Positions 30,668 to 36,583 of a stretch of 36,583 nucleotides of DNA are shown piece by piece; the stretch's first letter is position 1, and the number at the start of each line of letters is the position of its first letter. The translations under genes were made by a program, and so were the position numbers. Source of the stretch: a virus; IMG/VR virus record IMGVR_UViG_3300040958_000031, positions 1-36,583 of that record; one strand, written 5' to 3'. Under the pieces are notes generated by a model, which saw nothing but the letters and a program-made list of their open reading frames with translations, was not told the DNA's origin and made no database searches.

Positions 30668-31195
30668 ATGACGAAACGTCAGTATATCCCTATCGACCTT
30701 GAGGAGGTGCGGCAGCGCGTCTCCCAAGGCGAGAACAGTCGCGCCATCGCGGCTGAGGTGGGCGCGTCCAGTGCTGCAGTCTATCGGCTATGCGACCGCG
30801 CCGGCATCCCCATCCGGGGGCGACGGGTGCCCAACCGCACGCACGAGAGCATCGACACGGCCATCGCTGACATGCGGCCGACCGAGGCGCTGGAATACGT
30901 GCTGGAGGCGTTCAAGCAGCAGACCGGCCAGGACGGCGAGACGCTGGCCTTTGCGGCCTCTCTGGGCCTCACGCAGGGCGAGGGGATGATCTTCGGCCTG
31001 CTGTACCGCAACATGAACCATGTCGTGCCCACGCAGCGCATGGTCGACTTCCTCGACGTGTCCCAACCGGGCAACCCTGATCGCTACACGCTCAGGATGG
31101 TCTGGGTCTACATCCGCAAGCTGCGCGTGAAGCTGGCCGGGAAGTACACTGTCCAGACGGCGCACGGTCACGGCTACATGATGAGGCCGGCATGA
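30668..31195 (+). CDS. Transcription regulator with HTH and OmpR-type C-terminal domain
   Basis: The 175-residue protein has an N-terminal HTH (RQRVSQGENSRAIAAEVGASSAAVYRLCDRAGI) like those of transposases or resolvases. Residues about 90-175 (LGLTQGEGMIFGLLYRNMNHVV, then VWVYIRKLRVKLAGKY and TAHGHGYMM) match the OmpR/PhoB winged-helix DNA-binding domain. No receiver domain is present, so phosphorylation control is absent. Its place at the head of the lysis genes suggests control of late or lysis transcription. It overlaps the next gene by ATGA. Confidence 0.75.
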   Translation: MTKRQYIPIDLEEVRQRVSQGENSRAIAAEVGASSAAVYRLCDRAGIPIRGRRVPNRTHESIDTAIADMRPTEALEYVLEAFKQQTGQDGETLAFAASLGLTQGEGMIFGLLYRNMNHVVPTQRMVDFLDVSQPGNPDRYTLRMVWVYIRKLRVKLAGKYTVQTAHGHGYMMRPA

Positions 31196-31563
31196 TCGCG
31201 TTTCTGAAAGAGCTGCTGCGCTCACCCGAGGCGCAGCGGGCACCGCACTACTGGGCCAGTGTCTACGGCGGCCACGCGTACTTGGCTCTCGGGCCGTGGG
31301 GCATCCTGGCGATCTACTCCAACATGTGGACGGCAGCATGGGTGGTGCCGGTGCTTTACCTGATGCTGTGGGAGTTGCCGCAGTTCCTGCTTTCGGATGC
31401 GCAAAGCTCAAAGCTCGCTTGGGACTGCCTGCTTGATACGGTGGCAGTCGCTTTCAGCTGCTACGCCGCAACATTTCTCGGAAGCCGCGACCTGAACATG
31501 GCGACGCTCTGCTGGGGCGCATCTGTCGGGGTGATGATAGTTGGAGTGAGGAAACGGCAATGA
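31192..31563 (+). CDS. Membrane protein in the lysis region
   Basis: The 123-residue protein has about three hydrophobic segments (YLALGPWGILAIYS, AWVVPVLYLMLWELPQFLL, VAVAFSCYAATFLG) and a basic C-terminus (RKRQ). It overlaps both neighbours by ATGA. Its place before the endolysin genes suggests a holin or membrane-associated lysis factor, but 2-3 membrane-spanning proteins are also common elsewhere in phages. No family recognised. Confidence 0.65.
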   Translation: MIAFLKELLRSPEAQRAPHYWASVYGGHAYLALGPWGILAIYSNMWTAAWVVPVLYLMLWELPQFLLSDAQSSKLAWDCLLDTVAVAFSCYAATFLGSRDLNMATLCWGASVGVMIVGVRKRQ

Positions 31564-32036
31564 TTATCGTCAGGGTGGCGGAAGGCATATGGGAGCACGC
31601 AGACGCGCGGTTCTCGGAATATGTCGGAACAGCGGCGTTGTTTCTTTGGGGCTACGTCCTTTACTCGACGCCAGGGGTGTTTGACGCGGAAAGCTTCCGC
31701 ATCATGGCAAGCTGGGCCGATCAGGCGATATGGGCCAACCTGCTTATGGCGGGGGCAGCGTTCCGGGCCGTGGGGTTAGTCCTTAACGGCACGTTCTTGC
31801 CCTTACGGCCTTATACCCCGACGCTGAGGTTCATTGGCTCAATCATTGCCTTTGTCGCTTGGAGTTCTGTGGGGCTAGGGATGCTATACGCCTACTTGGC
31901 CGGGAACGGCCTGCCCACCGGCATGATCGCTTACGGCGTTTTCATCGCGCCCCACGAATGGCGCAACGTGTTTCTGACGCGCCGGGATATGGCAGCCGTC
32001 AGGAGGAATGCCAATGCGTTGGCTGGAAAGTCCTGA
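31560..32036 (+). CDS. Multi-span membrane protein in the lysis region
   Basis: The 158-residue protein has four hydrophobic segments (VGTAALFLWGYVLY, AIWANLLMAGAAFRAVGLVL, IGSIIAFVAWSSVGLGMLYAYL, TGMIAYGVFIA) and ends in a charged tail. It may act with the preceding membrane protein. Function not recognised. It overlaps the next gene by 23 bp. Confidence 0.65.
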   Translation: MIIVRVAEGIWEHADARFSEYVGTAALFLWGYVLYSTPGVFDAESFRIMASWADQAIWANLLMAGAAFRAVGLVLNGTFLPLRPYTPTLRFIGSIIAFVAWSSVGLGMLYAYLAGNGLPTGMIAYGVFIAPHEWRNVFLTRRDMAAVRRNANALAGKS

Positions 32037-32403
32037 TCTAAGCGCAGCCATCATCGGCTTTTTCACCATGCTGGCCGCTATTTTCGGAGGCGGCACCATC
32101 GCCCAGCTGTTCGGTGGCAAAGGAAAGCCAGTAGTGCCTCCGCCTGCTTTTGCTGAGGTAAAGGGCGCCATCGTGGACAACGCGGGCGTCGACCGGATGG
32201 TGAAGTCTCTGGATGGCTTTACCGCAGCTGCGGTTTTGCTGACGGCGGCGATTGATCGCGATGTGGACGCGAAAAGCAAGCTGACCCTGAGCCTGAACCG
32301 CAACAGCGAGGTGTCCGAAGATATGCGAGACGAGATCAAGGACACCGGCCAGCGCATGGAGCGACTGACTATGGAGCTAGTTCGAGCCCAACTGAAGTCT
32401 TAG
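32014..32403 (+). CDS. Single-span membrane protein with charged tail
   Basis: ATG 32014 is chosen because AGGAGG (32001-32006) lies seven bases upstream; ATG 32008 is too close. The 129-residue product has one N-terminal transmembrane helix (LSAAIIGFFTMLAAIFGGGTIAQLF), then a helical, partly amphipathic and charged C-terminus (EVSEDMRDEIKDTGQRMERLTMELVRAQLKS). It could be a holin regulator or a spanin-like protein. The HNH-AP2 gene is inserted downstream. Confidence 0.65.
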   Translation: MRWLESPDLSAAIIGFFTMLAAIFGGGTIAQLFGGKGKPVVPPPAFAEVKGAIVDNAGVDRMVKSLDGFTAAAVLLTAAIDRDVDAKSKLTLSLNRNSEVSEDMRDEIKDTGQRMERLTMELVRAQLKS

Positions 32404-32447
32404 AAAAAGATCAGGTCGGAAAGGCTTTCGCCGCGCCTATTCTGTGC

Positions 32448-32516
32448 TAGAATCAACGGACTGCGAGGTGCTGGACACACCGCCGCAGCCCTAACCAAAC
32501 GGATCACGGAAGGATC
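32448..32516 (+). promoter_or_regulatory. Homing-endonuclease leader element C
   Basis: TAGAAT at 32448-32453 is a good -10 (five of six); a weak -35-like TTTCGC lies about 16 bases upstream. Outer stem CTGCG 32461-32465 pairs with CGCAG 32484-32488 (extended by GG/CC). Inner stem GGTG 32467-32470 pairs with CACC 32478-32481, loop CTGGACA. The linker TAACC leads to GATC 32502-32505 with GATC 32513-32516, holding loop ACGGAAG with the Shine-Dalgarno; ATG at 32522. Confidence 0.65.
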
Positions 32517-32521
32517 ACGTC

Positions 32522-33088
32522 ATGGCTATACGCCCTTTACCCTCCCTCGAGGTTCTCCGTCAACTGTTCCGGCATGAACCGGAAACGGGCAAACTCTTTT
32601 GGAAAGAGCGCCCTGTATCGATGTTTACCTCTGGCAAGTATTCGGCGGCCCGGAACGCGGCGATTTGGAATACCCGTTTTGCTGGAAAAGAAGCGTTCAC
32701 CGCGTCTCTTTCCAACGGCTATCTGCATGGCACTATCTTTGGGTGCCAGCATCGCACTCATCGGATTATGTGGGCACTATTTTACGGATATGAGCCCAAT
32801 GGTCACATAGACCACATAAACGGCGACAAGGCAGATAATCGGATTTCGAACCTGCGAGAAGCAACTGCATCCGAAAACAGATGTAATGTTGGCCTGCGGG
32901 CGGATAACACGAGCGGTTATAAAGGCGTTCATTGGTTCAAAACCAGACGCAAGTGGCGCGCAGAGATTAGACTCTGTGGCAAACGCCGCGGGCTTGGCTA
33001 TTTCGACACGTCCGTAGAGGCAGCCATGGCTTATGACGAAGCCGCTCGCCAACTGCATGGCGATTTCGCGCGTCTCAATTTCCCATAG
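32522..33088 (+). CDS. HNH homing endonuclease with AP2 DNA-binding domain
   Basis: The 188-residue protein has an HNH_3-type domain: [13 protein letters not shown], then [25 protein letters not shown]. It is followed by a C-terminal AP2 domain ([19 protein letters not shown], then [23 protein letters not shown]). HNH-AP2 proteins are typical phage homing endonucleases. It lies between the last lysis-region membrane gene and the endolysin gene. The start ATG follows the leader described separately. It is intact, and probably active by its motifs. Confidence 0.92.
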   Translation: MAIRPLPSLEVLRQLFRHEPETGKLFWKERPVSMFTSGKYSAARNAAIWNTRFAGKEAFTASLSNGYLHGTIFGCQHRTHRIMWALFYGYEPNGHIDHINGDKADNRISNLREATASENRCNVGLRADNTSGYKGVHWFKTRRKWRAEIRLCGKRRGLGYFDTSVEAAMAYDEAARQLHGDFARLNFP

Positions 33089-33198
33089 CGCAGGTCCACA
33101 TCCGCTACCTGAACCGCTCGCGTTAACGAGCCCCCGAAAACCGAACATGACCCGCCCGACGTGTAAGCGTCCGGGCCGCGTCCGCATGGAGCAACCCA
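33089..33198 (+). other. Intergenic leader of the endolysin gene
   Basis: No gene is seen. Hairpins are CTCG/CGAG near 33115-33130 and GCCC 33154-33157 with GGGC 33173-33176, extended by inner GACG/CGTC with loop TGTAAG. The inner stem is the same as in leader D. The endolysin Shine-Dalgarno is GGAG at 33188-33191. Confidence 0.4.
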
Positions 33199-34008
33199 AT
33201 GCAGATCACCGCGCAGACCCTGGCCTTGCTGGCCGGGACGAATGAGAACGACAATATGCGATCGACGCTGGCCGGGCTTCAGCGCGGCGGCGTCGGGGCA
33301 GGGCTGGAGCGCCCCCACCGGCTGGCGATGTATCTGGGCCAGCTGTCGCATGAGAGCGCGGGCTGGAAATACGACCGCGAGCTGTGGGGACCGACGGCCG
33401 CGCAGAAGCGATACGACACGCGGACCGACCTGGGGAACACTGCCGCTGCTGATGGGGATGGCTACCTGTACCGAGGCAGGGGTCCGATCCAGATTACCGG
33501 CAAGTCAAACTATGCTCAGTTCACCGCATGGGCGCGCAAGATGGATCGCGCCGCCCCGGACTTCGTCAAGAACCCCGATGCCGTCAACACGGACCCGTGG
33601 GAGGGTCTTGGCCCGATCTGGTACTGGGACACCCGCAGCATCAACGCCTTGGCCGACCGTGGCGATTTCGAGGCAGTCACCAAGCGCATCAACGGTGGCC
33701 TGAACGGTTATGCCGACCGGCAGCAGCGCTACGCCCGCGCCGCGCTGATCCTGATGGGCCGCAAGCCGACTGACGTGCGTGGCTATCAGATGGCGCTTGG
33801 TCTGACGCCCGACGGCGTTCCCGGACCCATCACCTTGGCGTCAATGCACAAGGCGCTGCTGTCCATGCCGCCGGTCAGCTTCGGCGCCGTCCCTGTCATC
33901 GACGCCCGCCCGCCGGCCAAGCCCGCCGTCTCCGGTCAGGGCAAGGGCATCATCTACATCATCGCCGCGCTGGCCGCTGCCGTCGCCGCTTACCTGGGAG
34001 TGAAATGA
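33199..34008 (+). CDS. Endolysin (GH19/chitinase-like) with C-terminal membrane segment
   Basis: The 269-residue protein degrades peptidoglycan at the end of infection. The catalytic domain has a helical N-terminus, then YLGQLSHESAGW with the probable acid Glu52, and YLYRGRGPIQITGKSNY, a clear GH19 lysozyme signature. A small peptidoglycan-binding-like segment follows (MALGLTPDGVPGPITLASM, residues about 197-215). The C-terminus is a transmembrane helix (GIIYIIAALAAAVAAYLGVK), unusual for a secreted lysin and possibly anchoring it. There is no signal peptide. The holin-like gene follows by one base. Confidence 0.88.
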   Translation: MQITAQTLALLAGTNENDNMRSTLAGLQRGGVGAGLERPHRLAMYLGQLSHESAGWKYDRELWGPTAAQKRYDTRTDLGNTAAADGDGYLYRGRGPIQITGKSNYAQFTAWARKMDRAAPDFVKNPDAVNTDPWEGLGPIWYWDTRSINALADRGDFEAVTKRINGGLNGYADRQQRYARAALILMGRKPTDVRGYQMALGLTPDGVPGPITLASMHKALLSMPPVSFGAVPVIDARPPAKPAVSGQGKGIIYIIAALAAAVAAYLGVK

Positions 34009-34009
34009 A

Positions 34010-34201
34010 ATGGTCGGACCGATCGCCCGAATTTTGCTGCGTTATCTCGCTGCTGCGCTCGTCACCTATGGTTTTGTCACCGAGGAGATCGGGGCGCAGA
34101 TCGCGGCAGACCCTGACCTGCTGATGATCCTCGGCGTTGGCTTGGCCGCTGCTGCGGAAGCCGCCTATGCGCTGGCGAAACGCCGGGGTGGGGCAACCTG
34201 A
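34010..34201 (+). CDS. Holin-like small membrane protein
   Basis: The 63-residue protein has two predicted transmembrane helices (IARILLRYLAAALVTYGFV and LLMILGVGLAAAAEAAYALA) joined by an acidic loop and ends basic (KRRGG). This is the form of a class II or III holin. It lies directly between endolysin and spanins, the standard place. Confidence 0.75.
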   Translation: MVGPIARILLRYLAAALVTYGFVTEEIGAQIAADPDLLMILGVGLAAAAEAAYALAKRRGGAT

Positions 34202-34422
34202 TGGACCATATCATCAGCCTGATCATCGCCGCCGTCGTTGTCGTCGGGGGCTACCTGCTGGGCACCCGCAAGGGCCGCAAGGCAGAGCAGACCGACCGCG
34301 CCGCCAAGCAAGCCAAGGCGGACGCTATCACCCACACCAAGGCCAAGGAGGCCCGCGATGAAGTATCTGGCATGTCTGATGACGATGTTAGCGAGTGGCT
34401 GCGCAAGCGTGCCCGCAAGTAG
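34201..34422 (+). CDS. Rz-like inner-membrane spanin
   Basis: The 73-residue protein has an N-terminal transmembrane segment (ISLIIAAVVVVGGYLLG) and then a Lys/Ala/Glu-rich helix that can form a coiled coil, the i-spanin topology. It is short for an Rz. It overlaps the holin-like stop by one base, and the Rz1-like frame lies partly inside its end in another frame. Confidence 0.7.
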   Translation: MDHIISLIIAAVVVVGGYLLGTRKGRKAEQTDRAAKQAKADAITHTKAKEARDEVSGMSDDDVSEWLRKRARK

Positions 34423-34558
34423 CCCGGCGATCTGTTCCGGGACCAAAGCGGAGCGCCGGGGCGCGGCTGCGGGGTTCGAGGTGGACGGCGGACCTGTGTC
34501 AGCCCGCGGGACGGCGGTGCTGATAGCCAAGCTGGACGCATACTGTCGAGACGTTTGA
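34358..34558 (+). CDS. Rz1-like outer-membrane lipoprotein spanin
   Basis: ATG 34358 lies seven bases after GGAG (34347-34350). The 66-residue product begins MKYLACLMTMLASGCAS, a lipoprotein signal peptide with a lipobox-like ASGC at the predicted cleavage Cys 15, followed by a Pro/Ser-rich linker and a short mature part. The first 65 bases overlap the Rz-like gene in another frame, as in many Rz/Rz1 pairs. The two would join in the periplasm to fuse the membranes at lysis. Confidence 0.78.
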   Translation: MKYLACLMTMLASGCASVPASSPAICSGTKAERRGAAAGFEVDGGPVSARGTAVLIAKLDAYCRDV

Positions 34559-34595
34559 TTCGCCAGCAAAATATGGGCCGGGTTCGCAGATGTTC

Positions 34596-34690
34596 TTGTT
34601 TCGCGAATCAGTCTGGTGTATGGTGACAAAAGAATGGCCCGGCGACGTTGCAAGCGTCCCGAGCCGTGACCAGAAAGCGATTGGAGCGCT
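34596..34690 (+). promoter_or_regulatory. Homing-endonuclease leader element D
   Basis: TTGTTT 34596-34601, a 17-nt spacer and TATGGT 34619-34624 form a promoter. The outer stem is GGC 34636-34638 with GCC 34663-34665, then CGG 34640-34642 with CCG 34659-34661. The inner stem is GACG 34644-34647 with CGTC 34655-34658, loop TTGCAAG. The linker GTGACC leads to mini-stem AGCG 34676-34679 with CGCT 34687-34690, and the same loop as element B, ATTGGAG; ATG at 34694. Confidence 0.65.
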
Positions 34691-34693
34691 CTG

Positions 34694-35143
34694 ATGTCCG
34701 AAACCATAACCCAGAAAACACTCTCCGACAAGCAAGTCAAAGAGATTGCTGCCCGAAAGTTCGGCAGCCGCATCAATCGTGCATATGCGCAGAAACATGG
34801 CCTTGCGTGGCCCCTTCCAAAGGGGTGGAAACGGTATCTTGTCGAAAAACTTGAGGGCCTTAATCCCGGCCCGCCAATAGCCAAGGTCGAGACTGTAGCG
34901 GCCAAGGCTTTCTATCAATCTTGGGCGTGGAAAAAAGCTAGATACGGCGCGCTGATGAAACACGGGCACCGCTGCCAGTGCTGCGGGTGGACGGCGGCTA
35001 GTGGCCGTGCGGGGCATCTGGTCGTGGATCACATTAAAGCCTTGAAGCTGCGCCCCGATTTGGGTTTGGACATCTCCAACCTTCAAGTGCTTTGCAACGA
35101 TTGCAACATGGGCAAGTCTCAGCGCGCGGATGACTTCCGGTAG
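34694..35143 (+). CDS. HNH endonuclease
   Basis: The 149-residue protein has an N-terminal helical region (SDKQVKEIAARKFGSRINRAYA) that may bind DNA. Then WAWKKARYGALMKHGHRCQCCG opens the HNH fold, and HLVVDHIKALKL with NLQVLCNDCNMGKS completes it, including the zinc-binding Cys pairs. It is a mobile-type or accessory phage HNH protein at the end of the lysis operon, with its own promoter and leader. It converges on the minus-strand block. A role in packaging is less likely as the packaging HNH is elsewhere. Confidence 0.82.
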   Translation: MSETITQKTLSDKQVKEIAARKFGSRINRAYAQKHGLAWPLPKGWKRYLVEKLEGLNPGPPIAKVETVAAKAFYQSWAWKKARYGALMKHGHRCQCCGWTAASGRAGHLVVDHIKALKLRPDLGLDISNLQVLCNDCNMGKSQRADDFR

Positions 35144-35157
35144 GAGCGGGGGATGGG

Positions 35158-35379
35158 CTATGCCTGACTGTCCGTCTCTCCGATAGGGCCGCGGCCAGAG
35201 GGGGTGGGGCAGGGCAGCGCGAGGATCTTCGCAACCACACGATCCGATCTGTCTCGTGCCATGCCCAGCATGTGAACCTGCGCACATCGCGCCGAAGCTT
35301 TGATAGCTTGCTGCCAGCCCGCTTCATACGCAAGGCGGGCAGCTTCCACGGCGGCTAGTTCTCTCATGTCGGCGTCCAT
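35158..35379 (-). CDS. Small hypothetical minus-strand protein
   Basis: ATG at 35379 is preferred because GGAG lies six bases upstream; ATG 35391 has its Shine-Dalgarno adjacent. The 73-residue product starts MDADMRELAAVEAARLAYEAGW and is helical with a variable C-terminus. Function unknown. It is the last gene of the minus-strand block and lies just 15 bp from the end of the plus-strand HNH gene. Confidence 0.5.
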   Translation of the reverse strand: MDADMRELAAVEAARLAYEAGWQQAIKASARCAQVHMLGMARDRSDRVVAKILALPCPTPSGRGPIGETDSQA

Positions 35380-35418
35380 CCCCGTCTCCATCCTTGATAC
35401 ATACAGGCCCGTAAGCCG

Positions 35419-35766
35419 TCAGGTCGCCGGAACGTAGACGGGGATACTCGCCGCCTTAGCCCGCTTTATCATGTCAGCGGTGCCAACCCCGCCGGGGAAA
35501 GCGATCACCGCATTCGGTTTATGTTCGTCAATCATGAGCTGGTTGCGTATGGGGCCCGCGCTCTTGCCGTGTGTTTTCCACATGGCTGGCTCGTTAATCA
35601 CCATCACTCGCCGATCAGCAGCCCAATCATAGGCCATGATATCGGCCCCCGGCGCCGCCCCTTGGATAACGCAGGTGATCCCGTACGAGGAGCGGAAGCG
35701 GTCCAGGGCGGCATATAAGCCTGCTCTATCTGAAAAGTCCCTGCCGCCGCAGACAATCACCCGCAC
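35419..35766 (-). CDS. SLOG-family (DUF2493) nucleotide-binding protein
   Basis: The 115-residue protein starts with GTG at 35766 behind GGGGAAG. It has the DUF2493/YspA-type SLOG fold: RVIVCGGRDFSDRAGLY, then VIQGAAPGADIMAYDWA and RNQLMIDEHKPNAVIAFPGGVGTADMI. SLOG proteins bind nucleotides and some act as sensors in anti-phage systems; others process cytokinin-like nucleotides. In phages the role is mostly unknown. It overlaps the upstream gene by 10 bp. Confidence 0.88.
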   Translation of the reverse strand: MRVIVCGGRDFSDRAGLYAALDRFRSSYGITCVIQGAAPGADIMAYDWAADRRVMVINEPAMWKTHGKSAGPIRNQLMIDEHKPNAVIAFPGGVGTADMIKRAKAASIPVYVPAT

Positions 35767-36020
35767 TGAGGCTTCCCCGCCTGATCTACGCTAGCGAGAG
35801 CCGCGCTTATGCGGCCGGCAAGCGCGCCGCTATATTCTGCGTCATAACCTTGAGCGCACAAGGCGGGTGCGTGCGAAGCCCACCCAAGCGCGTCCATTTC
35901 GCAGTCCCGCAGTAGGGCGACAAGCGCTCTGATGGTTTCATCAGCCGCCTCCACTCGCTCGCGAAGCGTCGCGTTCTCAACCCAAGCGGCAACAAGATCA
36001 GCGTTTGCCTGCAATCCCAT
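35757..36020 (-). CDS. Hypothetical minus-strand protein
   Basis: ATG 36020 is preferred (GGAG upstream at a suitable distance); the longer frame from 36137 lies across the stop of the HNH gene. The 87-residue protein reads ADLVAAWVENATLRERVEAADETIRALVALLRDCEMDAL, a helical, coiled-coil-like first half, then HAPALCAQGYDAEYSGALAGRI. It overlaps the SLOG gene by 10 bp, so the two are likely translated together. No family recognised. Confidence 0.55.
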   Translation of the reverse strand: MGLQANADLVAAWVENATLRERVEAADETIRALVALLRDCEMDALGWASHAPALCAQGYDAEYSGALAGRISAALASVDQAGKPQCG

Positions 36021-36109
36021 CGTCCATCTCCGATACAGGCCACCGTGCAGGCCCTTGATTTCCGGTGCGGCGCTGCCTCTCTGCGATACAGACGCCGCCG
36101 TTGTTTTCG

Positions 36110-36583
36110 CTAGGGTATGGCGCGGGGCCAGCCCCACTCCTCAAGCGTCTTCTGGCCCTTTGAGCAATTGCAGCTCGCACAGGCCACCGTCAGGTTGGTC
36201 GCTTCATCATCACCGCCGCGGGCTAGGGGCAGGACATGGTCCAAGTGGAATGGGCCATCCTCGTCGCCACAGTATCGGCAGACCATCCCGTCCCGGTCGT
36301 AGACAAATGCCCGAACGATATCCAAGACGGTGTTTTTGCGCTTGGGGGCAAGCTCTCCAACAGCACGGCGGACGCGCTTGATCTGGGCCGGGGTGATCTG
36401 GTCAAGGTCCAGCCGATCGTACCGCTTGATGCGTGGAGAGAGCGCCTTGCGCTTGATGCCTAAAGCCTCAAGTACGGGCGGGCTCACCCCGAGATACGCA
36501 GCTGCATCAGAATCATCGAACAGGCGGGGCATGTAGCCATATCCGCTGTGCCAAAATTGTGCCGCGGTTCCCGAGTCGTTCAT
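36110..36583 (-). CDS. HNH endonuclease with N-terminal excisionase-like HTH
   Basis: The 157-residue protein starts at the window edge; ATG 36532 (MPRLFDDSDAAAYLG) is an alternative start. The N-terminal segment DDSDAAAYLGVSPPVLEALGI and YDRLDLDQI is a MerR/excisionase-like HTH. The HNH domain follows: DRDGMVCRYCG, FHLDHVLPLARGG and VACASCNCSKGQ. It is the first visible gene of the minus-strand block. The fusion of HTH and HNH suggests a nuclease with its own DNA recognition domain. It may be complete, but upstream sequence is missing. Confidence 0.82.
   Translation of the reverse strand: MNDSGTAAQFWHSGYGYMPRLFDDSDAAAYLGVSPPVLEALGIKRKALSPRIKRYDRLDLDQITPAQIKRVRRAVGELAPKRKNTVLDIVRAFVYDRDGMVCRYCGDEDGPFHLDHVLPLARGGDDEATNLTVACASCNCSKGQKTLEEWGWPRAIP

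Noticed and set aside
27799-30669. A 956-codon open frame on the minus strand
   Set aside because: It is fully antisense to the large fibre gene, rich in Arg/Gly/Asp/Val runs typical of GC-driven shadow frames, and has no ribosome-binding site or known domain.
33181-33204. A hairpin hiding the endolysin start codon
   Set aside because: The apparent GCATGG complement is broken by an extra A before the ATG, leaving only four base pairs.
1-36583. A CRISPR array
   Set aside because: No regularly spaced direct repeats of CRISPR size; the only tandem repeats are the 17-bp iterons.

Overview
The window is almost entirely one temperate or virulent siphovirus genome (free phage or prophage) from a GC-rich alphaproteobacterium. 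A Rhodobacterales host such as Paracoccus or a Rhodobacter relative is most likely. The reasons are the high-GC codon use, an HK97-type packaging and head module, gene-transfer-agent-like tail chaperones, and small accessory proteins of the kind seen in Rhodobacterales phages. No integrase or CI-type repressor lies inside the window, so lysogeny cannot be shown. The first and last genes start exactly at the window edges, so the flanks are cut at gene boundaries.

Layout. 1-5758 is a tightly coupled early operon on the plus strand, mostly with ATGA-type overlaps. It holds an HTH regulator, small unknown proteins, a VRR-NUC nuclease and a lambda-O-like initiator gene. That initiator gene carries an array of 17-bp iterons and an inverted repeat inside its coding sequence, a probable replication origin. 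5761-6160 holds no convincing protein gene. It has a promoter, a long chain of perfect inverted repeats including a tRNA-like domain without an anticodon arm, and an intrinsic terminator, so I read it as a structured noncoding RNA of about 365 nt. 6244-9482 is the packaging module (HNH protein, small and large terminase). 10302-17148 is head and connector: a fused prohead protease/major capsid ORF with an internal start, then portal, a head-fibre-like protein, connectors and the tail terminator. The capsid precedes the portal, the reverse of the usual HK97 order. 18433-25177 is the tail (tube, two chaperone ORFs, tape measure, minor tail proteins, GNAT, tail tip). 25241-30654 holds receptor-binding and accessory genes: a less GC-rich fibre, an O-acetyltransferase and a large fibre with a GH16-like motif. 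30668-34558 is a regulator with an OmpR-type DNA-binding domain, membrane proteins, endolysin, holin-like protein and overlapping Rz/Rz1 spanins. 35158-36583 is a convergent minus-strand block with an HNH protein and a SLOG/DUF2493 protein.

The most unusual aspect is the load of mobile nuclease genes (GIY-YIG at 9587 and 12439; HNH at 6780, 17722 and 34694; HNH-AP2 at 32522) placed between the structural and lysis genes. Four of them, from three unrelated nuclease families, share one 5' architecture. It consists of a sigma70-like -10 (two or three with good -35s), then a two-tier hairpin with compensating base changes (inner stem GGTG/CACC or GACG/CGTC), a short linker ending in ACC, and a mini-hairpin that shows the Shine-Dalgarno sequence in a 7-nt loop just before the start codon. 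A fifth, and perhaps a sixth, has a variant. This looks like a portable expression leader that travels with, or is selected on, homing endonuclease genes. Together with the structured RNA at 5794-6160 it is my main candidate for an undescribed system. All function calls come from reading the sequence; no database search was run.
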